The position numbers and the translations under genes were made by a program. Shown one piece after another: positions 1 to 8,617 of a stretch of 43,221 bases of DNA. Under the pieces are notes generated by a model, which was given only the letters and a program-made list of their open reading frames with translations, was not told where the DNA came from and did not search any database. Where the stretch lies: positions 1 through 43,221 of the forward strand of contig JAMASS010000038.1 in assembly GCA_024761205.1 (NCBI GenBank). The letters are read 5' to 3'. The stretch is from Limisphaerales bacterium (GTDB lineage: Bacteria > Verrucomicrobiota > Verrucomicrobiia > Limisphaerales > AAA164-E04). How positions within the stretch are numbered: the first letter of the stretch is position 1; every line of letters starts with the position of its first letter.

Positions 1-114
1 GTGCCGTCTTGAATTTACTGCTACTTCGGACATAGAATGAGGCGATTTCACCGGCGTAAAGCACCGGGAAAAGGGATGCCGCCGACAGTGTCACAGTCAT
101 CAAGCTGATGAATA

Positions 115-965
115 TGTCCCCACTTGAGACAGCGGCCGCCAAGTGTGTTTGAAGCGCAAGACTCCACCGCCAAGCCGATGCCCTACTAATGTCCGCAGAT
201 TGCCGAAGCGACCTCAGCGTGCGCACCGGCACGGCTTGGAGCGTTCCAAAGTGCGCCGCAAATGGGCAATCGCCGTTACCTGTGTTTGACCGAGCCTCAA
301 GGGCGGGGCGAGCAATGAAACCGCACCGAGAATATCGGCGTCAGCCAAAAGACCGCCTGCTTCAGGCTTGGGCCGAGCGAAGGCAAGGACGCCTCGTTCT
401 CCGGCCCGGGCTGAGGCGGATGAAACTTACTTTAGCGGGAAACAGGCCAACATGAGCAACGCTCGCCGAAGGCCGCTTAAAGGCGCCGGATGCAGGCACC
501 GTGGGCAAAAGCGGGAGGGGGGCGGCATGAAAGTTTTGCGCTCGGTTAGGAACCCGTAACCGCCAAGGGCGGGCACCGTGGGCAAGAGGGCGGCGGGAAA
601 GACCGGACGAAGGCGGCGGGGTGCTTCACCTTGGCAGGGCTTCAAGGATTCGTCATTTGAGCACACGGCTCCGGGGGCGGCGGGTTGCACCGACGAGGCA
701 GCGGCTTATGCGGGATTCGCCCATGAGGAGATCAATCACTCCGAATACGTGTGCGGCACGGTGCACCCGAACGGTGTGGAATCCTTCTGGCCCATGCTGA
801 AACGGGCATATAGGGGCACGTTTCACAAAAAATCTCCCCTAGGGACCTGAATCAGTGCATTCAAGGATTTTCGTCGGCAAGCTCGGGTCTTCGCCAAGCG
901 GACACGCTGGCGCAAATGACTGTGCTGGCCGTCGGCACGGCCCTTTCATCGCTGATAACGGACTG
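115..965 (+). pseudogene. IS1595-family transposase remnant
   Basis: This is a shattered transposase of the IS1595 (ISXO2-like) group, readable only by hopping between all three forward frames. In order one sees a zinc-ribbon start (CPH near 115), the block VRTGT followed by a KWAIAVYL-like stretch (about 205-285), GVSQKTACFRLG (from about 337), the DDE-region signature EADETYFSGK (about 412-445), TDEAAAYAGF (about 690-720), HPNGVESFWPMLKRAYRGTF (about 765-825) and the tail DTLAQMTVLAVG (901-936). Order and spacing match the family, so this is one decayed copy and not scattered similarity. At least four frameshifts and several stops make it inactive. No terminal inverted repeats or target duplication could be recognised. 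The identification rests on conserved motifs recalled from the family. Confidence 0.8.
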
Positions 966-1041
966 CCTCTCGGGAAGCGGGGGCATGAGCGGAGTCCACG
1001 CTTCAAGGGCGCGACGCCCGAGGTCATTGATGCGAGCAGCA

Positions 1042-1095
1042 CTTGATTGGGAACCTTTCCGGCGCCGGCTTGATCGGGCCTTGCCGAAGCTCTAA
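1042..1095 (+). pseudogene. possible IS5-like transposase N-terminal scrap
   Basis: A short in-frame stretch reads LDWEPFRRRLDRALPKL and then a stop. It resembles the 'DW..FR..LD..L' opening of IS5-group transposases. It lies just downstream of the IS1595 remnant, consistent with a dump site for insertion sequences. The piece is only 17 residues long, so chance similarity is quite possible. Confidence 0.25.
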
Positions 1096-2138
1096 TGGAA
1101 CGATCCCGCTGCCGTCGGATGATTAACCTGCACTCCGAGGCGCCGGCGAGAGACCGAGTGGACAATGCTCTCTATTCCACAAAGACTTTTGCCGCTAAAT
1201 CAAGTGTATAATCCCCGAAAAGAGTGCGCGTGCTGTGTCGAGCGTGCGTCACGTGTAGCTTTAGTTAAAAGCGTAATGATGTCTTCGAATTGGTGCCTCC
1301 TCTTAGGTGCCGTAGGAGTAGAGCCGTCCGGTGCTGTCATGGCAGTGCCTTTCGAGAAACCGAAGTTCCAGGTCTACCCAATCCAGCCGTTCGATTTTCG
1401 GCTTTAACTCATTGTAAAATGTGAGAAGTCATCCAAGCCATTCGGTCTTGCGCCCAAACTGATTTACTGCTGTCCAAGATCAATCCATCGCGATCGAGCG
1501 AATTGAAGAAGTCACCAAACGCCTCGTCGACGCAGCGCGGAAACCAGAACGGAAGAATGCCGGACAAAAGATCGTCTCAATTTCACGCCACCAAGGAACG
1601 CATTCCGCATTCTACCGGGTCCATGAGGAATCCTGAATTGAACTACCGGTCATTGCGATGATTTATGAACGGCGGGGACAAGAGGGAGTCATCGATAAGA
1701 GGTTTGTACCAACTCCAGGTCTCTGTCAGGGAAAGCGGTGAGGAATCGTCGCACTCCAAAACCTCTCGGCATCTCGGCGGGTCCTTATCAACGCCTAACG
1801 GCCTTCCGTTCGTCATCCGAAGCCGCAGCGAAGGATGCGGCACAGGTGACAAACCATGCCCCGTCCGGGGCCGCGCTTTTGGGAGTTATCCAATGCCTTG
1901 GGACGGAGGGGAGAAGCCAGAGTCCTGAGAAGGGCTTCCTCAGTCCTCTCCCGCCATTCTTTCAACGCTCCGGTTGCCCTAGAGGTAACCCCGTCTGAGG
2001 CGCGGCCAGGGGCATCAGTCATTTCGGTTGCCCTTGCTCTTACCAGGGACACCTACAGGCTGGTTCACTTGCTTTCCCATCTAGTCTCCTTCGCAACGAC
2101 CTTGCTTCCTCCACAGACATTTAGGCAACCTTCATCCG
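1096..2138. other. gene-free stretch upstream of lnt
   Basis: No convincing gene was found. A reading from about 1478 gives a charged helical segment (ERIEEVTKRLVDAARKPE) that could be a fragment of an antitoxin or nucleotidyltransferase, but no family motif completes it and it runs into a stop. A lone TATAAT occurs at 1207-1212 without a good -35 element. From about 1660 to 2100 the DNA is GC-rich and contains small hairpins, including GCCCC/GGGGC at 1858-1871. It is probably decayed intergenic sequence. Confidence 0.4.
1822..1841. repeat. REP-like hairpin
   Basis: A perfect six-base inverted repeat, GCCGCA/TGCGGC, encloses an eight-base loop. It sits inside a phrase (GTCATCC...GCAGCGAAGGATG) typical of dispersed intergenic palindromes in many bacteria. 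Only one copy was noticed in this window, so its repetitive nature is inferred. Confidence 0.3.
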
Positions 2139-2177
2139 TTGACCTTAAAACCACCATTTCAATCGAACTGGATATCA

Positions 2178-3785
2178 ATGGGCATGGCCGCCCTAGTCGG
2201 TTGTCTCTGGGCACTTCCCTTTCTCTTCACTGCGTTCGCCGGGATCGCATGGTTTATCCCCATGATTTTGCTGCTCATTGCCGGCTCCAGCTCACGGTTC
2301 AATCATTTTCAGATGGGCTATGTGATCGGCCTTTACTTCAACCTCATCGCACTTTACTGGTTGCTTTTTATTCCGGTTCGAGTGGGTGCGATCAGTGGTT
2401 GGCTTGTGTTGAGCGCCTATTGCGCGCTCTACCCTGCCGCATGGGTATACTTTTGTTGGCGAATGCTTCCCTCACCGAAGAAACCATTTCAAAATCCGGC
2501 ATTGTTTTCAGAATTGCTGAACCGCCTCAATGCTATGACGTGGCTCCAGCGGCAGTTGTGGGCGCTTGTGGGTGCGATCAGTTGGACCTCCGCGGAAATG
2601 CTCCAGGCGCATTTGCTGACCGGATTTCCCTGGAATCTTTTGGCGATCTCGCAGGTCGAGATGCTCCCGCTCATCCAGTTGGCCTCGTTCACTGGAGTCT
2701 ACGGCGTGTCGTTTCTCGTGGCCTGGGTTTCACTCACGCTGGGATTGGCCATCGCGAGCATCGCTGCACAACCGGGTCAGCCATGGATATGGTGGGGAAG
2801 GGACATCCTGCCCGCAGGAGTGATTTTGCTGGTGGTCTGGGCTCTCGGATTCCAACGCATTCAAAACGCCCCGCCAACCTCCCAACGTCTCCGCGTTGCC
2901 CTCATCCAACCCAGCGTGAGCCAGATGATCATCTGGGAAGGCTCCCAAAAAGAAGAACGCTTCAAGGAACTGCTCCGCTTATCGGAGGCAGCGCTCGCTC
3001 TCCAGCCGGACCTTCTCATCTGGCCGGAGAGCGGCCTCCCCAGCGGACTTGAAGCACCGGAACGAGTGGCTCAATTTGTTCGCGAAAATCAACTGCCGCT
3101 GATCTTTAATGAAGTGGACCATTCTGTCCGCCCGGACGCGACCGAACCTCTCTACTACAACGCAGCCTTCCTGATGAATCAAGACGGCGAAATCGTTGAC
3201 CGCGCCCACAAACATCAATTGGTGATGTTCGGTGAATACACCCCCCTGGCCAAAACATTTCCCATATTGGGATCCCTGAGCCCTGTCGGCACCGGCTTTG
3301 CCCGGGGTGAAAAACCGGGTATTCTCAAGATCGATGAACTCTCAGTGACCGTCGGAATTTTGATCTGTTTTGAAGACGCCTTCCCGTCACTTGCTCGAGA
3401 GGCGGCTCAGCGCAATCCGGACTTCCTGGTCAATTTGACCAACGACGCCTGGTTTGGGGACAGCAAAGCACAGTGGCAACACGCGCGCGGCGCGGCATTT
3501 CGCGCTATTGAAAACAATCTGCCGCTGGTTCGCTGCACCAACAACGGCATCACTTGCTGGATCGATTCTTACGGACGGATCCAAGTCGGAGACATCGACT
3601 CCCCGGATGATGTCTACAAGAAGGGATTCAAAGTGATCGGAGTGCCCATCCAACACCCGGCAGCCTCAAACGAAACTCGGTATCGTCAGGATGGCGATCT
3701 CTTTGGTTGGTCTTGCGTCTCCATTTCTTTGGCTCTGCTCCTGGTCCGCGAGCTGTTTCGGCTTCGAGGCTCGAGTTATGTATGA
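2178..3785 (+). CDS. lnt: apolipoprotein N-acyltransferase Lnt
   Basis: Lnt adds the third acyl chain to the N-terminal cysteine of lipoproteins in the inner membrane, the last step of lipoprotein maturation. The first ~235 residues form several hydrophobic segments, followed by a nitrilase-fold domain with the family's Glu-Lys-Cys triad: Glu in WPESGLP (residue 284), Lys in HKHQLVMFGEYTP (345) and Cys in GILICFEDAFP (397). At about 535 residues it has normal length (E. coli 512). I used the ATG at 2178, which opens straight into the first membrane segment; an in-frame TTG at 2139 would add 13 residues, and neither has a strong ribosome-binding site. The aminotransferase remnant and nitrilase follow on the same strand. 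Its presence supports a diderm envelope, together with bamA and ompH in the window. Confidence 0.93.
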   Translation: MGMAALVGCLWALPFLFTAFAGIAWFIPMILLLIAGSSSRFNHFQMGYVIGLYFNLIALYWLLFIPVRVGAISGWLVLSAYCALYPAAWVYFCWRMLPSPKKPFQNPALFSELLNRLNAMTWLQRQLWALVGAISWTSAEMLQAHLLTGFPWNLLAISQVEMLPLIQLASFTGVYGVSFLVAWVSLTLGLAIASIAAQPGQPWIWWGRDILPAGVILLVVWALGFQRIQNAPPTSQRLRVALIQPSVSQMIIWEGSQKEERFKELLRLSEAALALQPDLLIWPESGLPSGLEAPERVAQFVRENQLPLIFNEVDHSVRPDATEPLYYNAAFLMNQDGEIVDRAHKHQLVMFGEYTPLAKTFPILGSLSPVGTGFARGEKPGILKIDELSVTVGILICFEDAFPSLAREAAQRNPDFLVNLTNDAWFGDSKAQWQHARGAAFRAIENNLPLVRCTNNGITCWIDSYGRIQVGDIDSPDDVYKKGFKVIGVPIQHPAASNETRYRQDGDLFGWSCVSISLALLLVRELFRLRGSSYV

Positions 3786-3830
3786 TTCCAACTTTGACAG
3801 CGACTTGCTTCGTGACTCAAGGTGACTCTA

Positions 3831-4972
3831 ATGTCGCTCGCTGCCAATACGCCTGATCCTAGTCTCGGACTCCGGCAATCGCGTCGCATGGAAGGTGTTC
3901 AAGATCCTGTGATTCCCACCGTCGGGGAACTCAGCAAAGCCAATCCCGGCACGATTTCACTCGGACAAGGCGTGGTTTCCTATGCCCCGCCGGCAAGCAT
4001 TCATGAGAAACTCGAAGCGTTCGAAAAGCATCCGGACAATCACAAATACAAACTCGTCCAGGGAATCCCGGAACTGCTCTCAGCCATTCAAATCAAACTA
4101 AGGGAAGAAAACCAAATCGACGTCAACACCACGGACCAAGTGGTGGTCACGGCGGGCAGTAACATGGGGTTTCACAACGCCATTCTCGCCATTGCGGATC
4201 CGGGAGATGAAATCCTTTTGCCTTCACCCTTTTATTTCAACCATGAGATGGCGATCGATATGGCAAGTTGCATTGTCAAGGTCGTACCGACGGGCTCAAA
4301 CCATCAGCTCGATCTATCCGCCATTGAATCCCGCACCACCGCCAGAATGCGGGCCATCGTCACCATTTCGCCCAACAACCCTTCCGGCGCCGTTTACCCA
4401 CCGGAGACGCTCAAGGCTGTCAACGTCCTTTGTCGGGAGCGTGGTATCTATCACATCAGTGATGAAGCTTACGAATATTTCACCTACGAGGGCGCGCGCC
4501 ATTTTTCGCCCGGCTCGTTAGCGGGCGCATCGGCTACATGGTAGTCCCGGCCCATCTCCTAGCACCCATCAAGAAGATCCAAGATACGATTCTCATTTGC
4601 CCGCCTGTCATCTCACAATACGCAGCATGGGGTGCTCTTGAAGCGGGGAGAAAATTTTGGGGACCAAAGGTCGAGCAACTCGCGAGCATTCGTCAAATGG
4701 TCCGCACTCAACTGGATGAACTCGGGTCCAAGTCTTTCATTGCGCCGGCCCAAGGAGCATTCTATTTCCTAGTGAAACTCGACACGCAGGCTGCGCCCAT
4801 GACCGTCATCGAGCACCTTATCACTCAGCATAAGGTTGCGGCAATGCCGGGAACCGCCTTTGGACTCGATGACGGTTGTCATTTAAGAACCGCCTACGCT
4901 GCACTCCCCAAGGATCAACTTCAAGAAGGCATCACTCGTTTCATTACCGGCGTCAAAAGCTATCTAGCCTGA
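3831..4972 (+). pseudogene. class I/II aminotransferase lacking its PLP-lysine segment
   Basis: This is a fold-type I, PLP-dependent aminotransferase broken in two. The first part (from ATG 3831, with AAGGTGA just upstream) reads well through NNPSGAVYPP and the PLP-contact block SDEAYEYFTYEG, then ends at a stop at 4542-4544 in the wrong frame. The second part resumes in another frame with GRIGYMVVP and continues to the normal C-terminus SYLA. Relatives have about 23 residues between these blocks, including the SLSKAYG motif whose lysine forms the internal aldimine. That segment is missing here, so an out-of-frame deletion of roughly 70 nt occurred. Neither half could be active. The nitrilase that follows suggests the pair once acted like the methionine aminotransferase/omega-amidase pairs of 2-oxo-acid repair. 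Confidence 0.85.
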
Positions 4973-4999
4973 CGATCCACCTCCAGGCTCCACCTGCTC

Positions 5000-5824
5000 A
5001 TGAAAATCTACGGTTGCCAGTTCACCATTCAATGGGAAGCTCCCGAGGCGAATTTCCAAACGGTGACTGACCTCCTCAAATCGGCGGATGTTAAACCCGA
5101 CAGCCTCATCGTGCTCCCAGAGATGTTCGCCACTGGCTTCAGCATGAATGTCGCAAAAATCGCCGACAACTCTCTGACAACCCCCTTCTTGGCAGAAACG
5201 GCAAAACGCTACCACTCGTGGGTGATCGGCGGACACGTCGCCAAAGCCAATGACGGTCGCGGACTGAACCAGGCTTTCGTCCTTGCCCCGAGCGGAGAGC
5301 AAGCGGGAGTGTACACCAAGATCCACCCGTTTTCGTTTAGCGGAGAAAACAAATCCTATGCGCCAGGCTCGTCGATTCAGCTTTTCGATGCCGGACCATT
5401 TCGGATCTGTCCGCTTATCTGTTACGATCTACGTTTTCCTGAAATTTTCCGCACAGCCACCCAAGATGGAGCTAACGTATTTGCCGTCATCGCCAATTGG
5501 CCCAAACCGAGAACCGCGCACTGGCTCACCCTGCTACAAGCGAGGGCCATTGAAAACCAAGCCTACGTCATTGGAATCAATCGTACGGGAGAAGACCCCA
5601 AACTGCACTATCCGGGGTGCAGCATTATCGTTAGCCCGCAAGGAGAAGTTATGGCTGAAGGAGGTAGTGTGCCAGGTCTGGTCACCGCTGACATCGACCT
5701 AGAATCACTGACCACTTGGCGCACCCAGTTTCCCGCACTCCAAGATATGCGCCAGCCTTTCGTGCCACATAATTCAACAGAGGCGGAATCCAGAGCCATT
5801 GCGCCACAAGTTGAGCCCGAATAG
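5000..5824 (+). CDS. omega-amidase-like carbon-nitrogen hydrolase
   Basis: This is a nitrilase-superfamily hydrolase of about 274 residues. The catalytic triad is visible: Glu41 in IVLPEMFATGF, Lys107 in VYTKIHPF and Cys141 in LICYDLRFPE. The sequence around these residues fits the YafV/Nit2 omega-amidase branch, which hydrolyses alpha-ketoglutaramate or alpha-ketosuccinamate formed when glutamine or asparagine serves as amino donor. The gene starts 28 nt after the broken aminotransferase, the classic partner order, so the pair was probably an operon. Unlike its partner it is intact; its substrate supply would have to come from another transaminase. The exact substrate is inferred from family and neighbourhood. 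Confidence 0.85.
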   Translation: MKIYGCQFTIQWEAPEANFQTVTDLLKSADVKPDSLIVLPEMFATGFSMNVAKIADNSLTTPFLAETAKRYHSWVIGGHVAKANDGRGLNQAFVLAPSGEQAGVYTKIHPFSFSGENKSYAPGSSIQLFDAGPFRICPLICYDLRFPEIFRTATQDGANVFAVIANWPKPRTAHWLTLLQARAIENQAYVIGINRTGEDPKLHYPGCSIIVSPQGEVMAEGGSVPGLVTADIDLESLTTWRTQFPALQDMRQPFVPHNSTEAESRAIAPQVEPE

Positions 5825-5878
5825 ACACCAAAAAACGAACTCGCCGCCGCCGCTCGCTTCGGATCAATGAACAAAGCC

Positions 5879-6979
5879 CTAACGCACCACCCGAGCGCCA
5901 CCGCCGCCGACAATCTTTTCTACATCTTCCAAGGCAACCATGGAAGTATCCCCCGGTGTCGTCATCGCCAGTGCACCATGTGCAGCACCAAAATTCACCG
6001 CTTTATCCGGGTCCCCATAGGTGAGGAAACCGTAAATCAACCCGGAGGCAAAACTATCGCCCCCGCCGACGCGATCTAGGATCTCCAAATCCGGAAAGTG
6101 GCGAGACTCATAAAAATTCCCGTCAGCCCAGCAAATCGCGCCCCAGTCATTCACGCTCGCCGTCTTCACCACCCGGAGGGTGGTGGCGGTGACCTTGAAA
6201 GTAGGAAACGCGCCAACTACCGTCTGAATCATTGATTTGAACTTATCGACCTTGATCGCCGAGATGTTCTCGTCGACACCTTCCACCTCAAAACCCAGAC
6301 AGGCAGTGAAGTCCTCTTCGTTGCCGACTATCACATCCACATTCTCGGCAATCCGCTTATTGACTTCCTGCGCCTTGGCTTTGCCACCGATCGCCTTCCA
6401 AAGCGACGGTCGATAATTCAAATCGTAAGAAACAATCGTCCCATGCCTCTGCGCTGCCCGAACCGCTTCCTCCGTCAACGCAGCGGCCGTTTTCGACAAA
6501 GCGGCATAAATGCCCCCGGTGTGCAGCCATCGAACACCTTTATTACCAAACAAATCGTCCCAGTTAATATCCCCCGGCTTCATTTGAGAAGCAGCCGTCA
6601 AACCACGATCCGGCACACCGACCGCTCCGCGGATGCCAAAGCCGCGTTCCGTAAAATTCAAGCCATTACGCACCTCACGGCCCACACCGTCATAACCAAC
6701 CCATCGGATCAGCGAAGTATCCACCCCCCCTTGAAGAATGAAATCCTCCAACAAACGCCCGATCTCGTTATCGGCGAACGCCGTGACCACCCCGGTTCGC
6801 AATCCAAAGCACCGCCGCAACCCACGGGCCACATTGTATTCGCCGCCGCCTTCCCAAACTTTGAATTCACGCGCCGTTCGGACTCGTCCCTCTCCCGGGT
6901 CCAAACGCAGCATGATTTCTCCCAATGAAACCAGATCGTAACGGCATGCTGCCGCTGGCTTGATATCTAAGACCGCCAT
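5879..6979 (-). CDS. PfkB-family sugar kinase, KDG kinase-like
   Basis: This cytosolic carbohydrate kinase has 366 residues. The N-terminus has the PfkB opening (SLGEIMLRLDPGEG, then GGGEYNVARGLRR) and the C-terminus the second signature DRVGGGDSFASGLIYGF, with the anion-hole glycines and catalytic Asp. The layout resembles 2-keto-3-deoxygluconate kinase (KdgK), which phosphorylates KDG from uronate breakdown; fructokinase or ribokinase activity cannot be excluded. A role in uronate use would fit the uronate-isomerase-like and enolase-superfamily genes 8-10 kb away, but they are not adjacent. It is transcribed away from dnaB. The C-terminal GGGGARVVR is somewhat unusual. Confidence 0.85.
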   Translation of the reverse strand: MAVLDIKPAAACRYDLVSLGEIMLRLDPGEGRVRTAREFKVWEGGGEYNVARGLRRCFGLRTGVVTAFADNEIGRLLEDFILQGGVDTSLIRWVGYDGVGREVRNGLNFTERGFGIRGAVGVPDRGLTAASQMKPGDINWDDLFGNKGVRWLHTGGIYAALSKTAAALTEEAVRAAQRHGTIVSYDLNYRPSLWKAIGGKAKAQEVNKRIAENVDVIVGNEEDFTACLGFEVEGVDENISAIKVDKFKSMIQTVVGAFPTFKVTATTLRVVKTASVNDWGAICWADGNFYESRHFPDLEILDRVGGGDSFASGLIYGFLTYGDPDKAVNFGAAHGALAMTTPGDTSMVALEDVEKIVGGGGARVVR

Positions 6980-7144
6980 TTTCGTGATGTCGTCAAATCA
7001 GCGGATTATCCGTGCCAAGGGCTCACTGTCCAATTCTTTTTTGACCCATTCGCACTCGCTGATAAGTTTGTGAATAAGAGGCCAATAGGCGTGGACAACT
7101 TACTGTTGCTATTCGATCCATTTTGGACTCTGCTCGATGTTGAC

Positions 7145-8611
7145 ATGGATCCCACAGATATCCTGACGGAAACGCCGCCCACGACCGATCTCAAGCGAAC
7201 TCCACGGCAAAAAGCCAAATCAAATCCCCCTCCCTTGGCCGATCGCCTCCCACCACACTCCACTGAGGCCGAAATGGGTGTTTTGGGCTGTATTCTCTTG
7301 GACCCCAACGAAAACATGGGCCTCTGCATCGAGAAGTTCAAAGGGGGAGCGGCGGTCTTTTACGACCTTCGTCATCGCGAACTCTACGAACAACTCGTCG
7401 AACTCTACGATGCGAAACGCCCGATTGATTTGGTCACGCTCTCGCAACACCTGAAGGACAGAAATCTGCTCGATGCTGTCGGCGGGATCACCTACCTCAA
7501 CACGCTCATGGATGCAGTCCCATCCGCCGCCAACCTGAGCTACTATCTGGACATCGTTCGCGAGAAGGCGATTCTGCGAAAGGCCATTCAAGTCTGCACC
7601 AGTGTCGTTGGGCGTGTACACGAGGCTCAGGGAGCGGTCGACCAACTGCTGGACGAAATCGAGCGCGACGTACTCAAGATCAGCCAAGACCGGATCGAGA
7701 CGATTGATCGTTCAATGAAAGCGTTGGTCACCGACGCCATCAGCACGCTTGAATCCTATCATGCCAATCAGGGGGCTTTAACCGGGCTATCTTCGGGCTT
7801 CCCCGATCTCGACAAAATGACGTACGGCCTGCATCCGGGCGAAATGATTGTCATCGCCGCTCGCCCCAGCATGGGGAAGACCTCGCTCGCGATGAATATC
7901 GCCGAAGGCGTCGCTCTTGACCAAAACTGTCCCGTGGGCGTTTTCAGCTTGGAGATGACGGCGGAATCCCTAGCACTCCGAATGTTGTGTTCGCGCGCGC
8001 GCCTGAATCTCCGCTCCGCCCGGGACGGTTTCTTTGCCGAACGGGATTTCCCGCGCCTTACGCAGGCGGCGGCGGAGCTTGCCAAGGCGCCGCTTGTGAT
8101 TGATGACACCCCGGGCCTTTCCATTCTTCAATTGCGGGCGCGGGCGCGCCGCATGGCGCAGCAACACGGGATCAAATTGTTGGTCATTGATTACCTACAG
8201 TTGCTCAACTCCACTTCGCGGCGAGTTGAGAACCGACAACAGGAGATCGCGGATATCTCCAATGGGGTGAAAGCGCTAGCCAAAGAACTCAATGTTCCCA
8301 TCATTATCCTGAGCCAGCTGAACCGCGAGATTGAGCGGGATAAGAATCGAAAGCCGCGGCTCTCTGATTTGAGAGAATCCGGGGCGATTGAACAGGACGC
8401 CGATATCGTCGGTCTGCTCTACAAAGCCAGCAATGAAGAAGAGGAAGAGGATCAATTGCAGACGGTACAAGAGGCGGCCCCGATCCATCTCTTGATCGCC
8501 AAGCAGCGCAACGGCCCTACCGGAGATGTGCCGCTAATCTTCCTTAAAGGCTTCACCCGCTACGAAAGTGCCGCTAAGGTCAACACCGAAGATATCCCAA
8601 CGGAAAACTAA
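7145..8611 (+). CDS. dnaB: replicative DNA helicase DnaB
   Basis: DnaB is the hexameric 5'-3' helicase that unwinds the replication fork. The N-terminal primase-interaction domain (from PPHSTEAEMGVLGCILLDP) and the RecA-like motor are complete: Walker A ARPSMGKTSLAMN (Lys245), Walker B KLLVIDYLQLL, and the motifs LSQLNREIERD and LRESGAIEQDAD. I start at ATG 7145 (about 488 residues). A GTG at 7070 is in frame and would add 25 hydrophobic residues not expected in this family. Acidic stretch EEEEED lies near the C-terminus. It is followed after 6 nt by bamA, so the two are probably co-transcribed. Confidence 0.95.
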   Translation: MDPTDILTETPPTTDLKRTPRQKAKSNPPPLADRLPPHSTEAEMGVLGCILLDPNENMGLCIEKFKGGAAVFYDLRHRELYEQLVELYDAKRPIDLVTLSQHLKDRNLLDAVGGITYLNTLMDAVPSAANLSYYLDIVREKAILRKAIQVCTSVVGRVHEAQGAVDQLLDEIERDVLKISQDRIETIDRSMKALVTDAISTLESYHANQGALTGLSSGFPDLDKMTYGLHPGEMIVIAARPSMGKTSLAMNIAEGVALDQNCPVGVFSLEMTAESLALRMLCSRARLNLRSARDGFFAERDFPRLTQAAAELAKAPLVIDDTPGLSILQLRARARRMAQQHGIKLLVIDYLQLLNSTSRRVENRQQEIADISNGVKALAKELNVPIIILSQLNREIERDKNRKPRLSDLRESGAIEQDADIVGLLYKASNEEEEEDQLQTVQEAAPIHLLIAKQRNGPTGDVPLIFLKGFTRYESAAKVNTEDIPTEN

Positions 8612-8617
8612 CCAAGA

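Noticed and set aside
1207-1212. Perfect TATAAT
   Set aside because: No -35 element at proper spacing and no gene directly downstream; one such hexamer is expected by chance.
1856-3052. Long 398-residue plus-strand frame overlapping lnt
   Set aside because: Its translation has no recognisable motif and lies out of frame over the well-supported Lnt membrane region; it is a shadow of lnt plus upstream GC-rich DNA.
7069-7077. DnaA-box-like TGTGAATAA upstream of dnaB
   Set aside because: A single site with one mismatch and no cluster, AT-rich unwinding region or dnaA/dnaN neighbours; not evidence of an origin.
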